64,000 nucleotides of DNA, taken from the NCBI GenBank assembly GCA_036503555.1, contig DASXWQ010000071.1:20778-84777 (forward strand), written 5' to 3'. The notes under the pieces were generated by a model. It was not told the origin of the DNA and searched no databases. It saw nothing but the letters and a program-made list of their open reading frames with translations. Source of the stretch: Actinocatenispora sp036503555. GTDB lineage: Bacteria > Actinomycetota > Actinomycetes > Mycobacteriales > Micromonosporaceae. The position numbers and the translations under genes were made by a program. This document shows, in pieces, positions 16,025 to 24,973 of the stretch. Numbering within the stretch: position 1 is the stretch's first letter; each line of letters opens with the position of its first letter.

Positions 16025-18499
16025 ATGTCCTCACTGACCCAGATCGAGGCGCAGGCCCGGGCAGGGCTGCTGACCGTCGAGACGTACCTGGTGGAGTTGG
16101 ACCTGACCCGTGGCGCCGAGCGGTTCGGCTCGCGCACGACGATCCGGTTCCGGTGCGCGGAGCCGGGCGCGGCCACGTTCGCCGAGATCGCGGCTGAACC
16201 GACCGCCGCGACGCTGAACGGCGTACCGCTGGCGACCGGCACCGACGGCAACCGGCTGCCGCTGCCGGCGCTCGCCGCCGAGAACGAGCTGGTCGTCACC
16301 GCCGAGCTGCCGTACTCGCACAGCGGCGAGGGCCTGCACGTGCTCGTCGACCCGTCCGACGGCGAGACGTACGTGTGCGCGACGTCGGCGCTGGACTGCG
16401 CGTCGCGGACGTTCGCGTGCTTCGACCAGCCGGACCTGAAGGCGCGGATCACGCTGCGGGTCACCGCGCCGGAACACTGGACGGTCCTGGCCAACGCGGA
16501 CGGCGAGCGGGTCGGGCCGGGCCGGTGGGAGTTCGCCGAGTGCGGGCCGATGTCGACGTACCTGTTCACGGTGTGCGCCGGTCCGTACCACTCGGTCTAC
16601 CGCGAGCATGCCGGTCGGCGGCTCGGCTGGCACGGCCGCGCGTCGCTGGCCGAGCACCTGGACCGGCAGGCCGACGAGCTGTTCGAGCTGACCGCCCAGT
16701 GCCTCGACTGGTACGAGCGGACGTTCGCGATGTGCTACCCGTTCGGTGACAAGTACGACCAGGTGTTCGTGCCGGAGTTCCTGCACGGGGCGATGGAGAA
16801 CATCGGCTGCGTGACGTTCCGGGACGAGATGCTCTTCCGCTCGGCGGTGACCGACGCCGAGCGGGAGCTGCGCGCGATGATCATCGCGCACGAGATGGCG
16901 CACATGTGGTTCGGCAACCTCGTCACCCTGCGCTGGTGGGACGACCTGTGGCTGAACGAGTCGTTCGCGGAGTATCTGGGTTTCCGGGTGGCGTCGGAGG
17001 CGACCCGCTTCCGGCACGCGTGGGCGTCGTTCGGCGTGACCCGCAAGCTCGTCGGGTACGAGAAGGACCAGGGGCCGTCGACGCACCCGGTGGCGCCGGC
17101 CGACGTACCGGACGTGGCGCACGGGATGCTCAACGTCGACGCCATCTCGTACCCGAAGGGCGCGTCCGCACTGCGCCAGCTCGCCACGCTGCTCGGCGAC
17201 GACACGTTCTGGGCCGGGCTGCGCCGCTACTTCCAGCGGTACGCGTACGGCAACGCGGACCTGGCCGACCTGATCGGCGCGATGGCCGAGGAGAGCGGCC
17301 GGGACCTCGGCGACTGGGCGCGCCGCTGGCTGCGTACGACCGGGGTGGACCTGCTGACGCCGGCCGTGACGGTCGCGGACGGGCGCTACACCTCCTTCGC
17401 CGTCGAGCAGGCGGCGCCGGAACGCCGGCCGCACCGGGTGCGGATCGCCTGCTACGACGGCGAAGGAGTGGCACGCCGCGCGGACGTGACCCTGGACGCG
17501 GCGCGGACCGAGGTGCCGGAGATGGCCGGGGCGCCGGCCGCCGACCTCGTCGTACTGAACGACGCGGACCTGACGTTCGCGCGGATCCGGTTCGGGCCCG
17601 GCGACCTGTCTCGGCTGCCCGGGCTGCTGCCGCGGATCGCCGACCCCGCCACCCGCGCGGTGGTGTGGACGAACCTGTGGGACATGGTGCGTGCCGGCGA
17701 GCTGGCACCGGCGGACTTCGTCCGGCTGGCCGTCGCGGTGCTACCGGCGGAGCCGGAACAGTCGGTCGTCGACATCGTGCTGCGGCTGTGCCGCCAGCAC
17801 GTCGCCGACCGGTACGTGGCGGACCCGGCCGGCGTGCTGCACGAGCTCGCCGAGCTCGGCCTGGTCCTCGCCGGGCAGGACGGGGCGGCCCGCCGGCTGG
17901 CCGGTACCCGCATCGCGGCGTCCGCCGCCGTGACCGCCGACGAGCTGGCGCTGCTGCGCGACTGGCGGGCCGGCCGGCGCGTACCGGACGGGGTGGCGAT
18001 GGACGCCGACCTGCGCTGGTCGGTGCTGTTCCGGCTGGTCACCGTGGGGGAGGCGGGCGCGGACGAGATCGCCGCCGAGCTGGCCGCGGACCGTACCGCG
18101 AGCGGCGAGGTGGCGGCGACCCGGTGCCGCGCGGCGCTGCCCGACCCGGACGAGAAACGCGTCGCGTGGGACCGCCTGATGGGCGACAGGTCGCTGTCCA
18201 ACCGGCACCTCGAAGCGCTCGGCCGGGGCTTCTGGCGGGCCGAGCACGCCGCGCTGACCGAGGCGTACGTGCCGCGGTTCTTCGCCGAGCTGCCGGCCAC
18301 CGCGGCGTTCCGCAGCCCGGCGATGCTGATGATCACCGCGCGGGACGGGTACCCGCTGACCGCGGTGCGGCCGGAGACCACGGAACTGGCCGCGAAGCTG
18401 CTCGCCGACGCCGACCTGGATCCGGTGCTGCACCGCTTCGTCACCGAGGCGGACCACGAGGTACGCGTGGCGCTCGCCGCGCGCGGAGGTCGCTCGTGA
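16025..18499 (+). CDS. pepN: Aminopeptidase N, first of two tandem paralogues
   Basis: 824 residues from ATG 16025. CATGAT at 16013-16018, six bases upstream, points to a leaderless start; the upstream in-frame ATG at 15959 is unlikely. This is an M1-family zinc aminopeptidase that removes N-terminal residues from peptides. It has the exopeptidase motif GAMEN at about 255-259 and HEMAH with Zn ligands His289, His293 and Glu312 and catalytic Glu290. The C-terminal ERAP1-like helical domain covers the last 400 residues. No signal peptide is present, so it is cytoplasmic. Its stop overlaps the start of a second, similar enzyme. Confidence 0.94.
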   Translation: MSSLTQIEAQARAGLLTVETYLVELDLTRGAERFGSRTTIRFRCAEPGAATFAEIAAEPTAATLNGVPLATGTDGNRLPLPALAAENELVVTAELPYSHSGEGLHVLVDPSDGETYVCATSALDCASRTFACFDQPDLKARITLRVTAPEHWTVLANADGERVGPGRWEFAECGPMSTYLFTVCAGPYHSVYREHAGRRLGWHGRASLAEHLDRQADELFELTAQCLDWYERTFAMCYPFGDKYDQVFVPEFLHGAMENIGCVTFRDEMLFRSAVTDAERELRAMIIAHEMAHMWFGNLVTLRWWDDLWLNESFAEYLGFRVASEATRFRHAWASFGVTRKLVGYEKDQGPSTHPVAPADVPDVAHGMLNVDAISYPKGASALRQLATLLGDDTFWAGLRRYFQRYAYGNADLADLIGAMAEESGRDLGDWARRWLRTTGVDLLTPAVTVADGRYTSFAVEQAAPERRPHRVRIACYDGEGVARRADVTLDAARTEVPEMAGAPAADLVVLNDADLTFARIRFGPGDLSRLPGLLPRIADPATRAVVWTNLWDMVRAGELAPADFVRLAVAVLPAEPEQSVVDIVLRLCRQHVADRYVADPAGVLHELAELGLVLAGQDGAARRLAGTRIAASAAVTADELALLRDWRAGRRVPDGVAMDADLRWSVLFRLVTVGEAGADEIAAELAADRTASGEVAATRCRAALPDPDEKRVAWDRLMGDRSLSNRHLEALGRGFWRAEHAALTEAYVPRFFAELPATAAFRSPAMLMITARDGYPLTAVRPETTELAAKLLADADLDPVLHRFVTEADHEVRVALAARGGRS

Positions 18500-21045
18500 C
18501 CAGCCTGACGCACGCCGAGGCGCGGGAACGCGCCCGCCTGCTGACCGTCCACTCGTACGCGGTGGATCTCGACCTGTCGGCCGCCGACGGGCCGGGGGCG
18601 ACGACGTTCGCGTCGGTTGCGACGATCCGGTTCGGCTGCGCCGAGCCGGGCGCGACGACGTTCGCCGAGCTGACCGCCGAGCTGCTGTCGGCGACGCTGA
18701 ACGGCCGGGACGTCACGGCCGGCCTGTCCGACGGGCGGCTGGCGCTGCCTGACCTGGCCGCCGACAACGAGCTGGTGGTCCGCGCCGAGTGCCGGTACTC
18801 GCACACCGGCGAGGGCCTGCACCGGTTCGTCGACCCGGCGGACGGCGCGACCTACCTCTACGCGATGGCGTTCCTGGACCACGCGCAGCGCATGTTCGCC
18901 TGCTTCGACCAGCCGGACCTGAAGGCGCCGCTCACCCTGTCGGTGACCGTGCCGGACCGCTGGACGGTGATCTCCAACGAGCGCGGCGAGCCGGTACCCG
19001 ATCCCGCGGGGCGCGACCTGGCCCGGTGGGAGTTCGCCACGACGCGCCCGCTCGCGCCGTACTTCATGACCCTGTGCGCCGGGCCGTACCACTCGGTCTA
19101 CCGGTCGCACAGCCAGCTCCGCGGCCCCGAGTCGGTCCGCGGCGACGTCCGGTACGGGCTGCACTGCCGGCGCTCGCTCGCCGAGCACCTCGACGCGGAC
19201 GCCGAGGAACTGTTCGACACGACGGCGAGCTGCCTCGACGCATACCACGAGCTGTTCGGCGTGCGGTACCCGTTCGGCGACACGTACGACCAGGTGTTCG
19301 TGCCGGAGTTCAACATGGGCGCGATGGAGAACCCGGGCTGCGTGACCTTCCGGGACGAGCTGGTGTTCCGGGGTGCGGTGACCGAGGCCGAGCGGGAGAA
19401 CCGGGCGTACATCATGGCGCACGAGATGGCGCACATGTGGTTCGGCGACCTGGTCACGATGCGCTGGTGGGACGACCTGTGGCTGAACGAGTCGTTCGCG
19501 ACCTACCTGGCGCTGCGAATCCTGCCGACCGCCACGCGCTACCGGGCGGCGCTGGCCACGTTCGCCGGCGGCCAGAAGCTCGCCGGCTACCAGGCCGACC
19601 AGTCGAGCTGGACGCATCCCGTCGCGCCGGCCGAGGTCGCGGACACGGCCGGCGCGCTCGTCAACTTCGACGCGATCTCGTACCCGAAGGGGGCGTCGGT
19701 GCTGCGCCAGCTCGCCGCCTGGCTCGGCGACGAGGCGTTCGTCGACGGGCTGCGGCGGCACTTCGAGCGCCACGCGTACGGCAACGCAGACCTCGCCGAC
19801 CTGGTCGCCTCGCTCACCGAGTCCAGCGGCCAGGACGTCGCGACGTGGGCCGACACCTGGCTGCGTACGGCCGGGGTGGACCGCCTGGTGCCGGAGGTCG
19901 AGGTGGCCGACGGCCGGTACGCGAGTGTCCACGTGCGACAGTCCGGTGTGGACGGTGCGCCGGAACGCCCGCACCGCATCGCCGTCGGCCTCTACCGCAA
20001 CGGTTCCCGCTACCACCGCACCGAGCTGACCATCCACGGTGGACGGACCCCGGTGCCGGAGCTGGCCGGCCTGTCCGCCGCGGACCTGCTGCTGGTCAAC
20101 GACGGCGACCTCACCTTCGCCACCGTACGGCTGCCGGACGGCGCCGCCGGGCGCCTCGACACGCTGCTGCCCGAGGTGACCGATCCGCTCACCCGGGCGC
20201 TGCTGTGGGGCATCGCGTGGGACTCGGTCCGCGCCGGCGAGCTGTCGCCGACCGCGTTCGTCCGGCTCGTCTCGACCGGCATCGCCTCCGAACCGCAGGT
20301 ACCGCTGCTGTCGTCCATGCTCGACCGGGCACAGGACCACGTCGCCGACCGGTACGTGCCGCCGGCCGACCGGCCCGCCGCACTGGCCGCGCTCGCCGCC
20401 GCCTGCGACGAGCTGCTTTCGTCCGCGCCGCCCGGCGGCGGCCGGCGGCTCGCCGCGTACCGGGCGCTCGTGTCGGCGACCGTCGACACCGACCGGCTGG
20501 CCGCCGCGTTGGCCGGCGCCGGCCTGCCCGACGGCGTACGCCCCGACCCGGAGCTGCGCTGGCGGATCCTGTCCCGGCTCGTCGTCCTCGGCGCCGCCGG
20601 ACCCGCCGAGATCGACGCCGAGGCGGAGCGGGACGCCACCGCGCAGGGCACCGTGCACGCCGTACGCTGCCGGGCCGCGCTGCCCGACCCGGACGCGAAG
20701 GCCCGCGCCTTCACCGCCCTGCTCACCGACACCGACCTGCCGAACCGGCACACCCAGGCCCTCGGCCGTGGTTTCTGGCACCCCGAACAGACCGAGCTGA
20801 CCGCCGGGTACGTGCCGCGGTTCTTCGCCGAGATCGTCACCGCCGCCGCCCCGCGTACCACCGAGATGGGCTGGCGGCTCGTCGCCGACGCCTTCCCCCG
20901 GTACGCGATCGGCGCGGAGACCGTCGCGGCGAGCGAGAAACTGCTGGCCGGTGACCTGCCCACCGGCGTACGGCGCGGACTGATGGAGCACCGGGACGCG
21001 CTCGTCGTCGCCGTACGCGCCCGCGCCGCCGCCGAGCGCCCCTGA
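18496..21045 (+). CDS. pepN: Aminopeptidase N, second tandem paralogue
   Basis: 849 residues from GTG 18496, overlapping the upstream stop (GTGA) with GGAGGT five bases before. It is clearly a paralogue of the preceding gene, with matching openings (TRGAERF versus AADGPGA regions flanking shared ATIRFGCAEPGATTFAEL). It has GAMEN at about 275-279, HEMAH with His309, His313 and Glu332 as Zn ligands, and catalytic Glu310. Compared with its neighbour it carries a longer insertion after GPYHSVYR (about residues 200-220). Both active sites are intact, so the copies may differ in peptide preference. Both are probably made from one mRNA. Confidence 0.94.
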   Translation: MTSLTHAEARERARLLTVHSYAVDLDLSAADGPGATTFASVATIRFGCAEPGATTFAELTAELLSATLNGRDVTAGLSDGRLALPDLAADNELVVRAECRYSHTGEGLHRFVDPADGATYLYAMAFLDHAQRMFACFDQPDLKAPLTLSVTVPDRWTVISNERGEPVPDPAGRDLARWEFATTRPLAPYFMTLCAGPYHSVYRSHSQLRGPESVRGDVRYGLHCRRSLAEHLDADAEELFDTTASCLDAYHELFGVRYPFGDTYDQVFVPEFNMGAMENPGCVTFRDELVFRGAVTEAERENRAYIMAHEMAHMWFGDLVTMRWWDDLWLNESFATYLALRILPTATRYRAALATFAGGQKLAGYQADQSSWTHPVAPAEVADTAGALVNFDAISYPKGASVLRQLAAWLGDEAFVDGLRRHFERHAYGNADLADLVASLTESSGQDVATWADTWLRTAGVDRLVPEVEVADGRYASVHVRQSGVDGAPERPHRIAVGLYRNGSRYHRTELTIHGGRTPVPELAGLSAADLLLVNDGDLTFATVRLPDGAAGRLDTLLPEVTDPLTRALLWGIAWDSVRAGELSPTAFVRLVSTGIASEPQVPLLSSMLDRAQDHVADRYVPPADRPAALAALAAACDELLSSAPPGGGRRLAAYRALVSATVDTDRLAAALAGAGLPDGVRPDPELRWRILSRLVVLGAAGPAEIDAEAERDATAQGTVHAVRCRAALPDPDAKARAFTALLTDTDLPNRHTQALGRGFWHPEQTELTAGYVPRFFAEIVTAAAPRTTEMGWRLVADAFPRYAIGAETVAASEKLLAGDLPTGVRRGLMEHRDALVVAVRARAAAERP

Positions 21046-21076
21046 CCGGGGCCCCGTGGTGGCATGATCTTCTGAC

Positions 21077-22387
21077 ATGATTCTGGACCCGGCGGAGACG
21101 ATGTCCGTCGACGCGCGTACCGCGCTGCAACAGCGGCGGCTGCGCGGGCTCGTCGACCGGTTGCTCGCCCGTACCGGAGGGTTGCAGGCGGAGCGGCTGC
21201 GCGCGGCGGGCGTCGACGCCGGCGCCGGGCTCGGCCTCGCCGACCTGCCGCGGCTGCCCACCCTCGGCAAGGACGACCTGTGGGCGCACTACCCGTTCGG
21301 GCTGCTCGCCGTCGACCGCACCGAGCTGGCCGCGATACACGGATCGTCCGGCACCTCCGGCCGCCCCACGATCGTCGGGTACACCGAGGCGGACCTGCGG
21401 CTGTGGGGGCACGTGATGGCCCGCGCGCTCGCCGGCGCCGGCGCCACCCCGCGCTCCACCATCCACAACGCCTACGGGTACGGCCTGTTCACCGGCGGGC
21501 TCGGCGTCCACCACGGCGCCCGCACCCTCGGCGCCACCGTCGTACCCATCTCCGCCGGCATGACCCAGCGGCAGGTCCGGCTCATCACCGACCTCGCCCC
21601 CGACGTGCTGACCTGCACCCCGTCGTACGCCGTCTACCTGGGGGAGACGTTCGCGTCGGCCGGCGTCGCGCCGGACGAGATCAGCCTGCGCGTCGGGATA
21701 CACGGGGCGGAGCCGTGGACCGACGCGATGCGCGACAAGATCGAGGCGCTGCTCGGCACCCGCGCCCTCGACATCTACGGGCTGTCGGAGATCATCGGCC
21801 CCGGCGTCGCCTGCGAGACGCTCGACTCCGCCGGCTGGCTGCACGTCGCGGAGGACCACTTCTACGTCGAGGCGCTGGACCCGGCGACCGGAGACCCGGT
21901 GCCCGACGGCGAGATCGGCGAGCTGACGTTCACCACGTTCACCAAGCAGGCGCTGCCGCTGCTGCGGTACCGCACCGGCGACCTCGCCCGGCTCGACCGC
22001 ACACCCAGCCCGGACGGGCGTACCACGGTGAAGATGAGCCGGATCGTCGGCCGCCGCGACGACATGCTCGTGGTCCGCGGCGTCAACGTGTACCCGAGCG
22101 AGATCGAGTCGGTGGTGCTGGCCGACCCCGCGGTCGCCCCGCAGTACCTGCTCGTGCTCGACACGCGTACCGCGCAGACCCGGCTCGTGGTGTGCGTCGA
22201 GACGGCCGGCGACACCGACCCGGCGCCCGTCGGCGACCGGATCGCCGCCGGCCTGCACGAACGGCTCGGCCTGCGCTGCGACGTCCGCGTCCTCGGCCCC
22301 GGCGGCCTGCCCCGCACCGAGGTCGGCAAGGCGGTCCGCCTGCGCCGCTGGACCGCCGGCGAACCACCCCTCCCCGGCCTCACCTGA
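21077..22387 (+). CDS. paaK: Phenylacetate-CoA ligase family enzyme
   Basis: 436 residues from ATG 21077, with CATGAT eight bases upstream. It is a member of the ANL adenylating superfamily: the Gly/Ser-rich ATP loop reads HGSSGTSGRPT (about 92-102), then a YGLSEIIGPG segment (adenine contact), the YRTGDLARL hinge and VNVYPSEIES, with a C-terminal Lys in TEVGKAVR. Length matches PaaK (about 430-440). PaaK activates phenylacetate to its CoA thioester with ATP. No paaABCDE epoxidase genes are nearby, so the true acid could be another aromatic acid. Confidence 0.85.
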   Translation: MILDPAETMSVDARTALQQRRLRGLVDRLLARTGGLQAERLRAAGVDAGAGLGLADLPRLPTLGKDDLWAHYPFGLLAVDRTELAAIHGSSGTSGRPTIVGYTEADLRLWGHVMARALAGAGATPRSTIHNAYGYGLFTGGLGVHHGARTLGATVVPISAGMTQRQVRLITDLAPDVLTCTPSYAVYLGETFASAGVAPDEISLRVGIHGAEPWTDAMRDKIEALLGTRALDIYGLSEIIGPGVACETLDSAGWLHVAEDHFYVEALDPATGDPVPDGEIGELTFTTFTKQALPLLRYRTGDLARLDRTPSPDGRTTVKMSRIVGRRDDMLVVRGVNVYPSEIESVVLADPAVAPQYLLVLDTRTAQTRLVVCVETAGDTDPAPVGDRIAAGLHERLGLRCDVRVLGPGGLPRTEVGKAVRLRRWTAGEPPLPGLT

Positions 22388-22476
22388 CCCCGGACGTACG
22401 AAACGGGGCCGGACCGGCTGTGGTGATCGGCACGAAGAGTGACCGGCGCCGGCCGCGATCTGCCTAGGATGCGCGG

Positions 22477-23100
22477 ATGCAGCAGGACAACCCGCGGCGG
22501 CGGGTGGGGATCATGGGTGGCACGTTCGACCCGATCCACCACGGGCACCTGGTCGCGGCGAGCGAGGTGGCGGACCGGTTCGGCCTGGACGAAGTGATCT
22601 TCGTACCGACCGGCCAGCCGTGGCAGAAGGGCCACACGTACGTGAGCCCCGCCGAGGACCGCTACCTGATGACGGTGATCGCGACGGCGTCGAACCCGCG
22701 CTTCGCGACGAGCCGGGTGGACATCGACCGGCCCGGCCCCACGTACACCGTCGACACGCTGACCGAGCTGCACGCCTCGTACGGGCCGGACGTCGAGCTG
22801 TTCTTCATCACCGGCGCCGACGCGCTCGGCGCGATCCTGTCGTGGAAGGACGCCGACCGGGTGTTTGACCTCGCCACGTTCGTCGGCGTCACCCGCCCCG
22901 GGTACGAGCTGTCCGACGCGCACCTGCCCCGCGACTCGGTACGGCTGGTCGAGGTGCCGGCGATGGCGATCTCGTCGTCCGCCTGCCGGGACCGGGTCCG
23001 CGGCGGCAAGCCCGTCTGGTACCTGGTGCCGGACGGAGTCGTGCAGTACATCGCGAAGCGCGGGCTGTACCGCAACGGTCCGGTCGAGCCGCCGCGCTGA
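22477..23100 (+). CDS. nadD: Nicotinate-nucleotide adenylyltransferase
   Basis: 207 residues from ATG 22477; TAGGAT ends six bases upstream, indicating a leaderless mRNA. It transfers AMP from ATP to nicotinate mononucleotide in NAD synthesis. The nucleotidyltransferase signature GGTFDPIHHGHL lies at about 14-25, the substrate loop FVPTGQPWQK near 47, and the C-terminal SSSACRDRV takes the place of the usual SSTxIR. It leads into rsfS, as in many actinobacteria. Confidence 0.96.
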   Translation: MQQDNPRRRVGIMGGTFDPIHHGHLVAASEVADRFGLDEVIFVPTGQPWQKGHTYVSPAEDRYLMTVIATASNPRFATSRVDIDRPGPTYTVDTLTELHASYGPDVELFFITGADALGAILSWKDADRVFDLATFVGVTRPGYELSDAHLPRDSVRLVEVPAMAISSSACRDRVRGGKPVWYLVPDGVVQYIAKRGLYRNGPVEPPR

Positions 23101-23146
23101 CTCCGGGGTGTGAGAACCTGGAGACTCACGTACCGGAAGGGAACCC

Positions 23147-23554
23147 GTGCCCGCTACCGAACACGCCCGTGAGCTGGCCCTCGCCGCCGCGGCCGCCGCC
23201 GCCGACAAGAAGGCGGAGAACATCGTCCTCATCGACGTCAGCGAGCAGTTGGTGATCACCGACGTGTTCCTGCTGGCCTCCGCGCCGAACGAGCGGCAGG
23301 TCAAGTCGATCGTCGACGCGGTCGAGGAGCGCCTGCACGCCGCGGGGGAGAAGCCGATCCGGCGCGAGGGGCACCGCGACGGGCGCTGGGTCCTCCTCGA
23401 CTACGCCGACCTGGTCGTGCACGTCCAGCACAACGACGAGCGCACGTTCTACGAGCTGGACCGGCTGTGGCGGGACTGCCCGATCATCCCGTTCACCGAC
23501 CCGGCCGTCGCGGCGGCCGACACGGGACCGGGGTCCGGCGAGGGCGGCCGGTGA
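23147..23554 (+). CDS. rsfS: Ribosomal silencing factor RsfS
   Basis: 135 residues from GTG 23147 with GGAAGGG upstream. RsfS binds ribosomal protein L14 on the 50S subunit and blocks 30S joining when nutrients are low. Visible family features are AADKKAENIVLIDVSE, ITDVFLLASAPNERQV and the conserved GRWVLLDYADLVVHV segment with ERTFYELDRLW. It follows nadD and overlaps the next gene (GTGA), the standard arrangement. Confidence 0.96.
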   Translation: MPATEHARELALAAAAAAADKKAENIVLIDVSEQLVITDVFLLASAPNERQVKSIVDAVEERLHAAGEKPIRREGHRDGRWVLLDYADLVVHVQHNDERTFYELDRLWRDCPIIPFTDPAVAAADTGPGSGEGGR

Positions 23555-24147
23555 CCCGGCTGCTGCTCTGCCGGCACGGCCAGACCCTCTGGAACGCCAC
23601 CGGCCGTATTCAGGGACAGACCGACATCGACCTGGACGAGGTGGGCCGGGCGCAGGCCGAGCAGGCCGCGGCGCTGCTCGCCGCGCAGCGCCCCGACGTC
23701 CTCGTCGCCAGCGACCTGCGCCGCGCGCAGCACACCGCCGCCGCGATCGCCGGCACCACCGGGCTGCCCGTGCACACCGACCCGCGGCTGCGCGAGCGCG
23801 GGTACGGGCCGTGGGAGGGGCAGACCGACACCGAGCTGACCGAGTCGTACCCGGAGGAGTTCCGGCGCTGGCGGGCCGGCCAACCGGTACGCGTCGACGG
23901 CGTCGAGGACCTCGCCGACGTGTCGAAGCGGATGTCCGAGGCGCTGCTCGCCGCCGCCGAACGAGCCCCCGGCGGGACCGTACTCGTGGTCAGCCACGGC
24001 GGTGCCGCGCGGCGCGGCATCGGCGCCCTGCTCGGCTGGCCAGACGAGGTCGTACACACCCTCGGCGCCCTCTCCAACTGCCACTGGTCCGAGCTGCGCA
24101 ACAGCCGGCGCGGCTGGCGCCTGCACGGCCACAACCTCGGCGCCTGA
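23551..24147 (+). CDS. Histidine phosphatase (phosphoglycerate-mutase-like)
   Basis: 198 residues from GTG 23551, overlapping the rsfS stop. It has the catalytic RHG motif early (LLLCRHGQTLWN, His9), the second-His segment VVSHGGAAR near 148 and the acid residue region RERGYGPWEGQ. The histidine phosphatase superfamily covers cofactor-dependent phosphoglycerate mutases, but genes fused to the nadD-rsfS operon of actinobacteria are often glucosyl-3-phosphoglycerate phosphatase or general phosphatases. Its length (198 versus about 230-250 for true mutases) and context favour a phosphatase. Confidence 0.88.
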   Translation: MTRLLLCRHGQTLWNATGRIQGQTDIDLDEVGRAQAEQAAALLAAQRPDVLVASDLRRAQHTAAAIAGTTGLPVHTDPRLRERGYGPWEGQTDTELTESYPEEFRRWRAGQPVRVDGVEDLADVSKRMSEALLAAAERAPGGTVLVVSHGGAARRGIGALLGWPDEVVHTLGALSNCHWSELRNSRRGWRLHGHNLGA

Positions 24148-24215
24148 GCGGCTGCCGTACCGGACCGGCGGCGATTCGCCGGGAACCTCCCGGCCCCGCG
24201 CTGCGTCACATCGGT

Positions 24216-24758
24216 ATGAGTGTTGACGCGAGTGAACGGTCCAGGGCTTCGGCGGCGTCGCCCGTCGCCGGTCCACCGCATCGGCGGTACCGCGTGATCG
24301 GCGGCGTACTGCTGGCCGGGGCGTTGAGCGCGGCCCTCCTGGGAGGCTGCAAGTCGTCCGGGTCCGACCCGCAGTCGGCCGGGTCCGCCGGTTCCTCCGC
24401 CTCCCCGTCCGGGTCGCGGTCCCCGTCGGCGTCCGCTCCGGCGTCGCCGTCCGGCCGGCCCTCGTCCTCCGCTCCCGGCGCGCCGTCCACGCCCGGCCGG
24501 AGCACGCCGCCCGCCACGAAACCCGCCGGGAACATCGAAACCCACACCGGCACCGTCACCCAGGGTGTCGAGCCGGGCTGCCTGATCCTCCGCGCCTCCG
24601 ACGGGATGTACGAGCTGGTCGGGGCCGACACGACGGCGAAGCGGGCACTGCGCCCCGACGCGAAGGTCGTGGTCCGGGGGTACGAGGAGCGTGGCCTGAT
24701 GAGTCACTGCATGCAGGGCAAGATGCTCAAGGTCGTCTCGGCCCGCGCGGCCAGCTGA
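24216..24758 (+). CDS. Secreted lipoprotein with Ser/Pro linker and small C-terminal beta domain
   Basis: 180 residues from ATG 24216. A basic N-terminus (HRRYR) precedes a hydrophobic helix and a lipobox-like LLGGC (Cys45), later than usual because of a 25-residue N-terminal extension. Residues about 47-108 are almost only Ser, Pro, Ala and Gly. The last 70 residues look like an OB-fold-sized beta domain (THTGTVTQG, YELVGADT, VVVRGYEE) with two Cys (GCLIL, SHCMQ) that could pair. I do not recognise the family. A strong hairpin terminator follows directly. Confidence 0.65.
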   Translation: MSVDASERSRASAASPVAGPPHRRYRVIGGVLLAGALSAALLGGCKSSGSDPQSAGSAGSSASPSGSRSPSASAPASPSGRPSSSAPGAPSTPGRSTPPATKPAGNIETHTGTVTQGVEPGCLILRASDGMYELVGADTTAKRALRPDAKVVVRGYEERGLMSHCMQGKMLKVVSARAAS

Positions 24759-24767
24759 CCCCCGCGC

Positions 24768-24800
24768 CGCCCCGGACCGCCGTTCGCACGGTCCGGGGCG
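24768..24800 (+). terminator. Hairpin terminator after the lipoprotein gene
   Basis: CGCCCCGGACCG (24768-24779) and CGGTCCGGGGCG (24789-24800) form a perfect 12-bp stem with a 9-nt loop, 10 bp after the stop. There is no T-run, which is common for actinobacterial terminators. Confidence 0.65.
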
Positions 24801-24893
24801 CCCGTGTATCCGGTGTCACATCGGCCCCGCTCAGGTGGTGTACGTCCCGTTTTGTGGCGGCTCCGATAGCACGGTCGGCGTGGATCCGGTGAG

Positions 24894-24967
24894 TTGTCCA
24901 CAGCCCCTCCGGTTGTCCACAGAACGGCCGCTCACCGCCTCGGCGCGTGCTCCGTCCGGCCTACGGT
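24894..24967 (+). promoter_or_regulatory. DnaA-box pair and leaderless promoter of comEA
   Basis: TTGTCCACA occurs at 24894-24902 and 24913-24921 (each followed by G), 19 nt apart. TACGGT (24962-24967) lies six bases before the comEA GTG. The boxes match the actinobacterial DnaA consensus. The G-rich tail of the 97-bp elements elsewhere in the window is absent here. Confidence 0.55.
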
Positions 24968-24973
24968 CGCCGC

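Noticed and set aside
17452..21270. 1272-codon minus-strand frame opposite pepN2
   Set aside because: Low-complexity Arg/Gly/Val product antisense to a gene with intact zinc-peptidase motifs.
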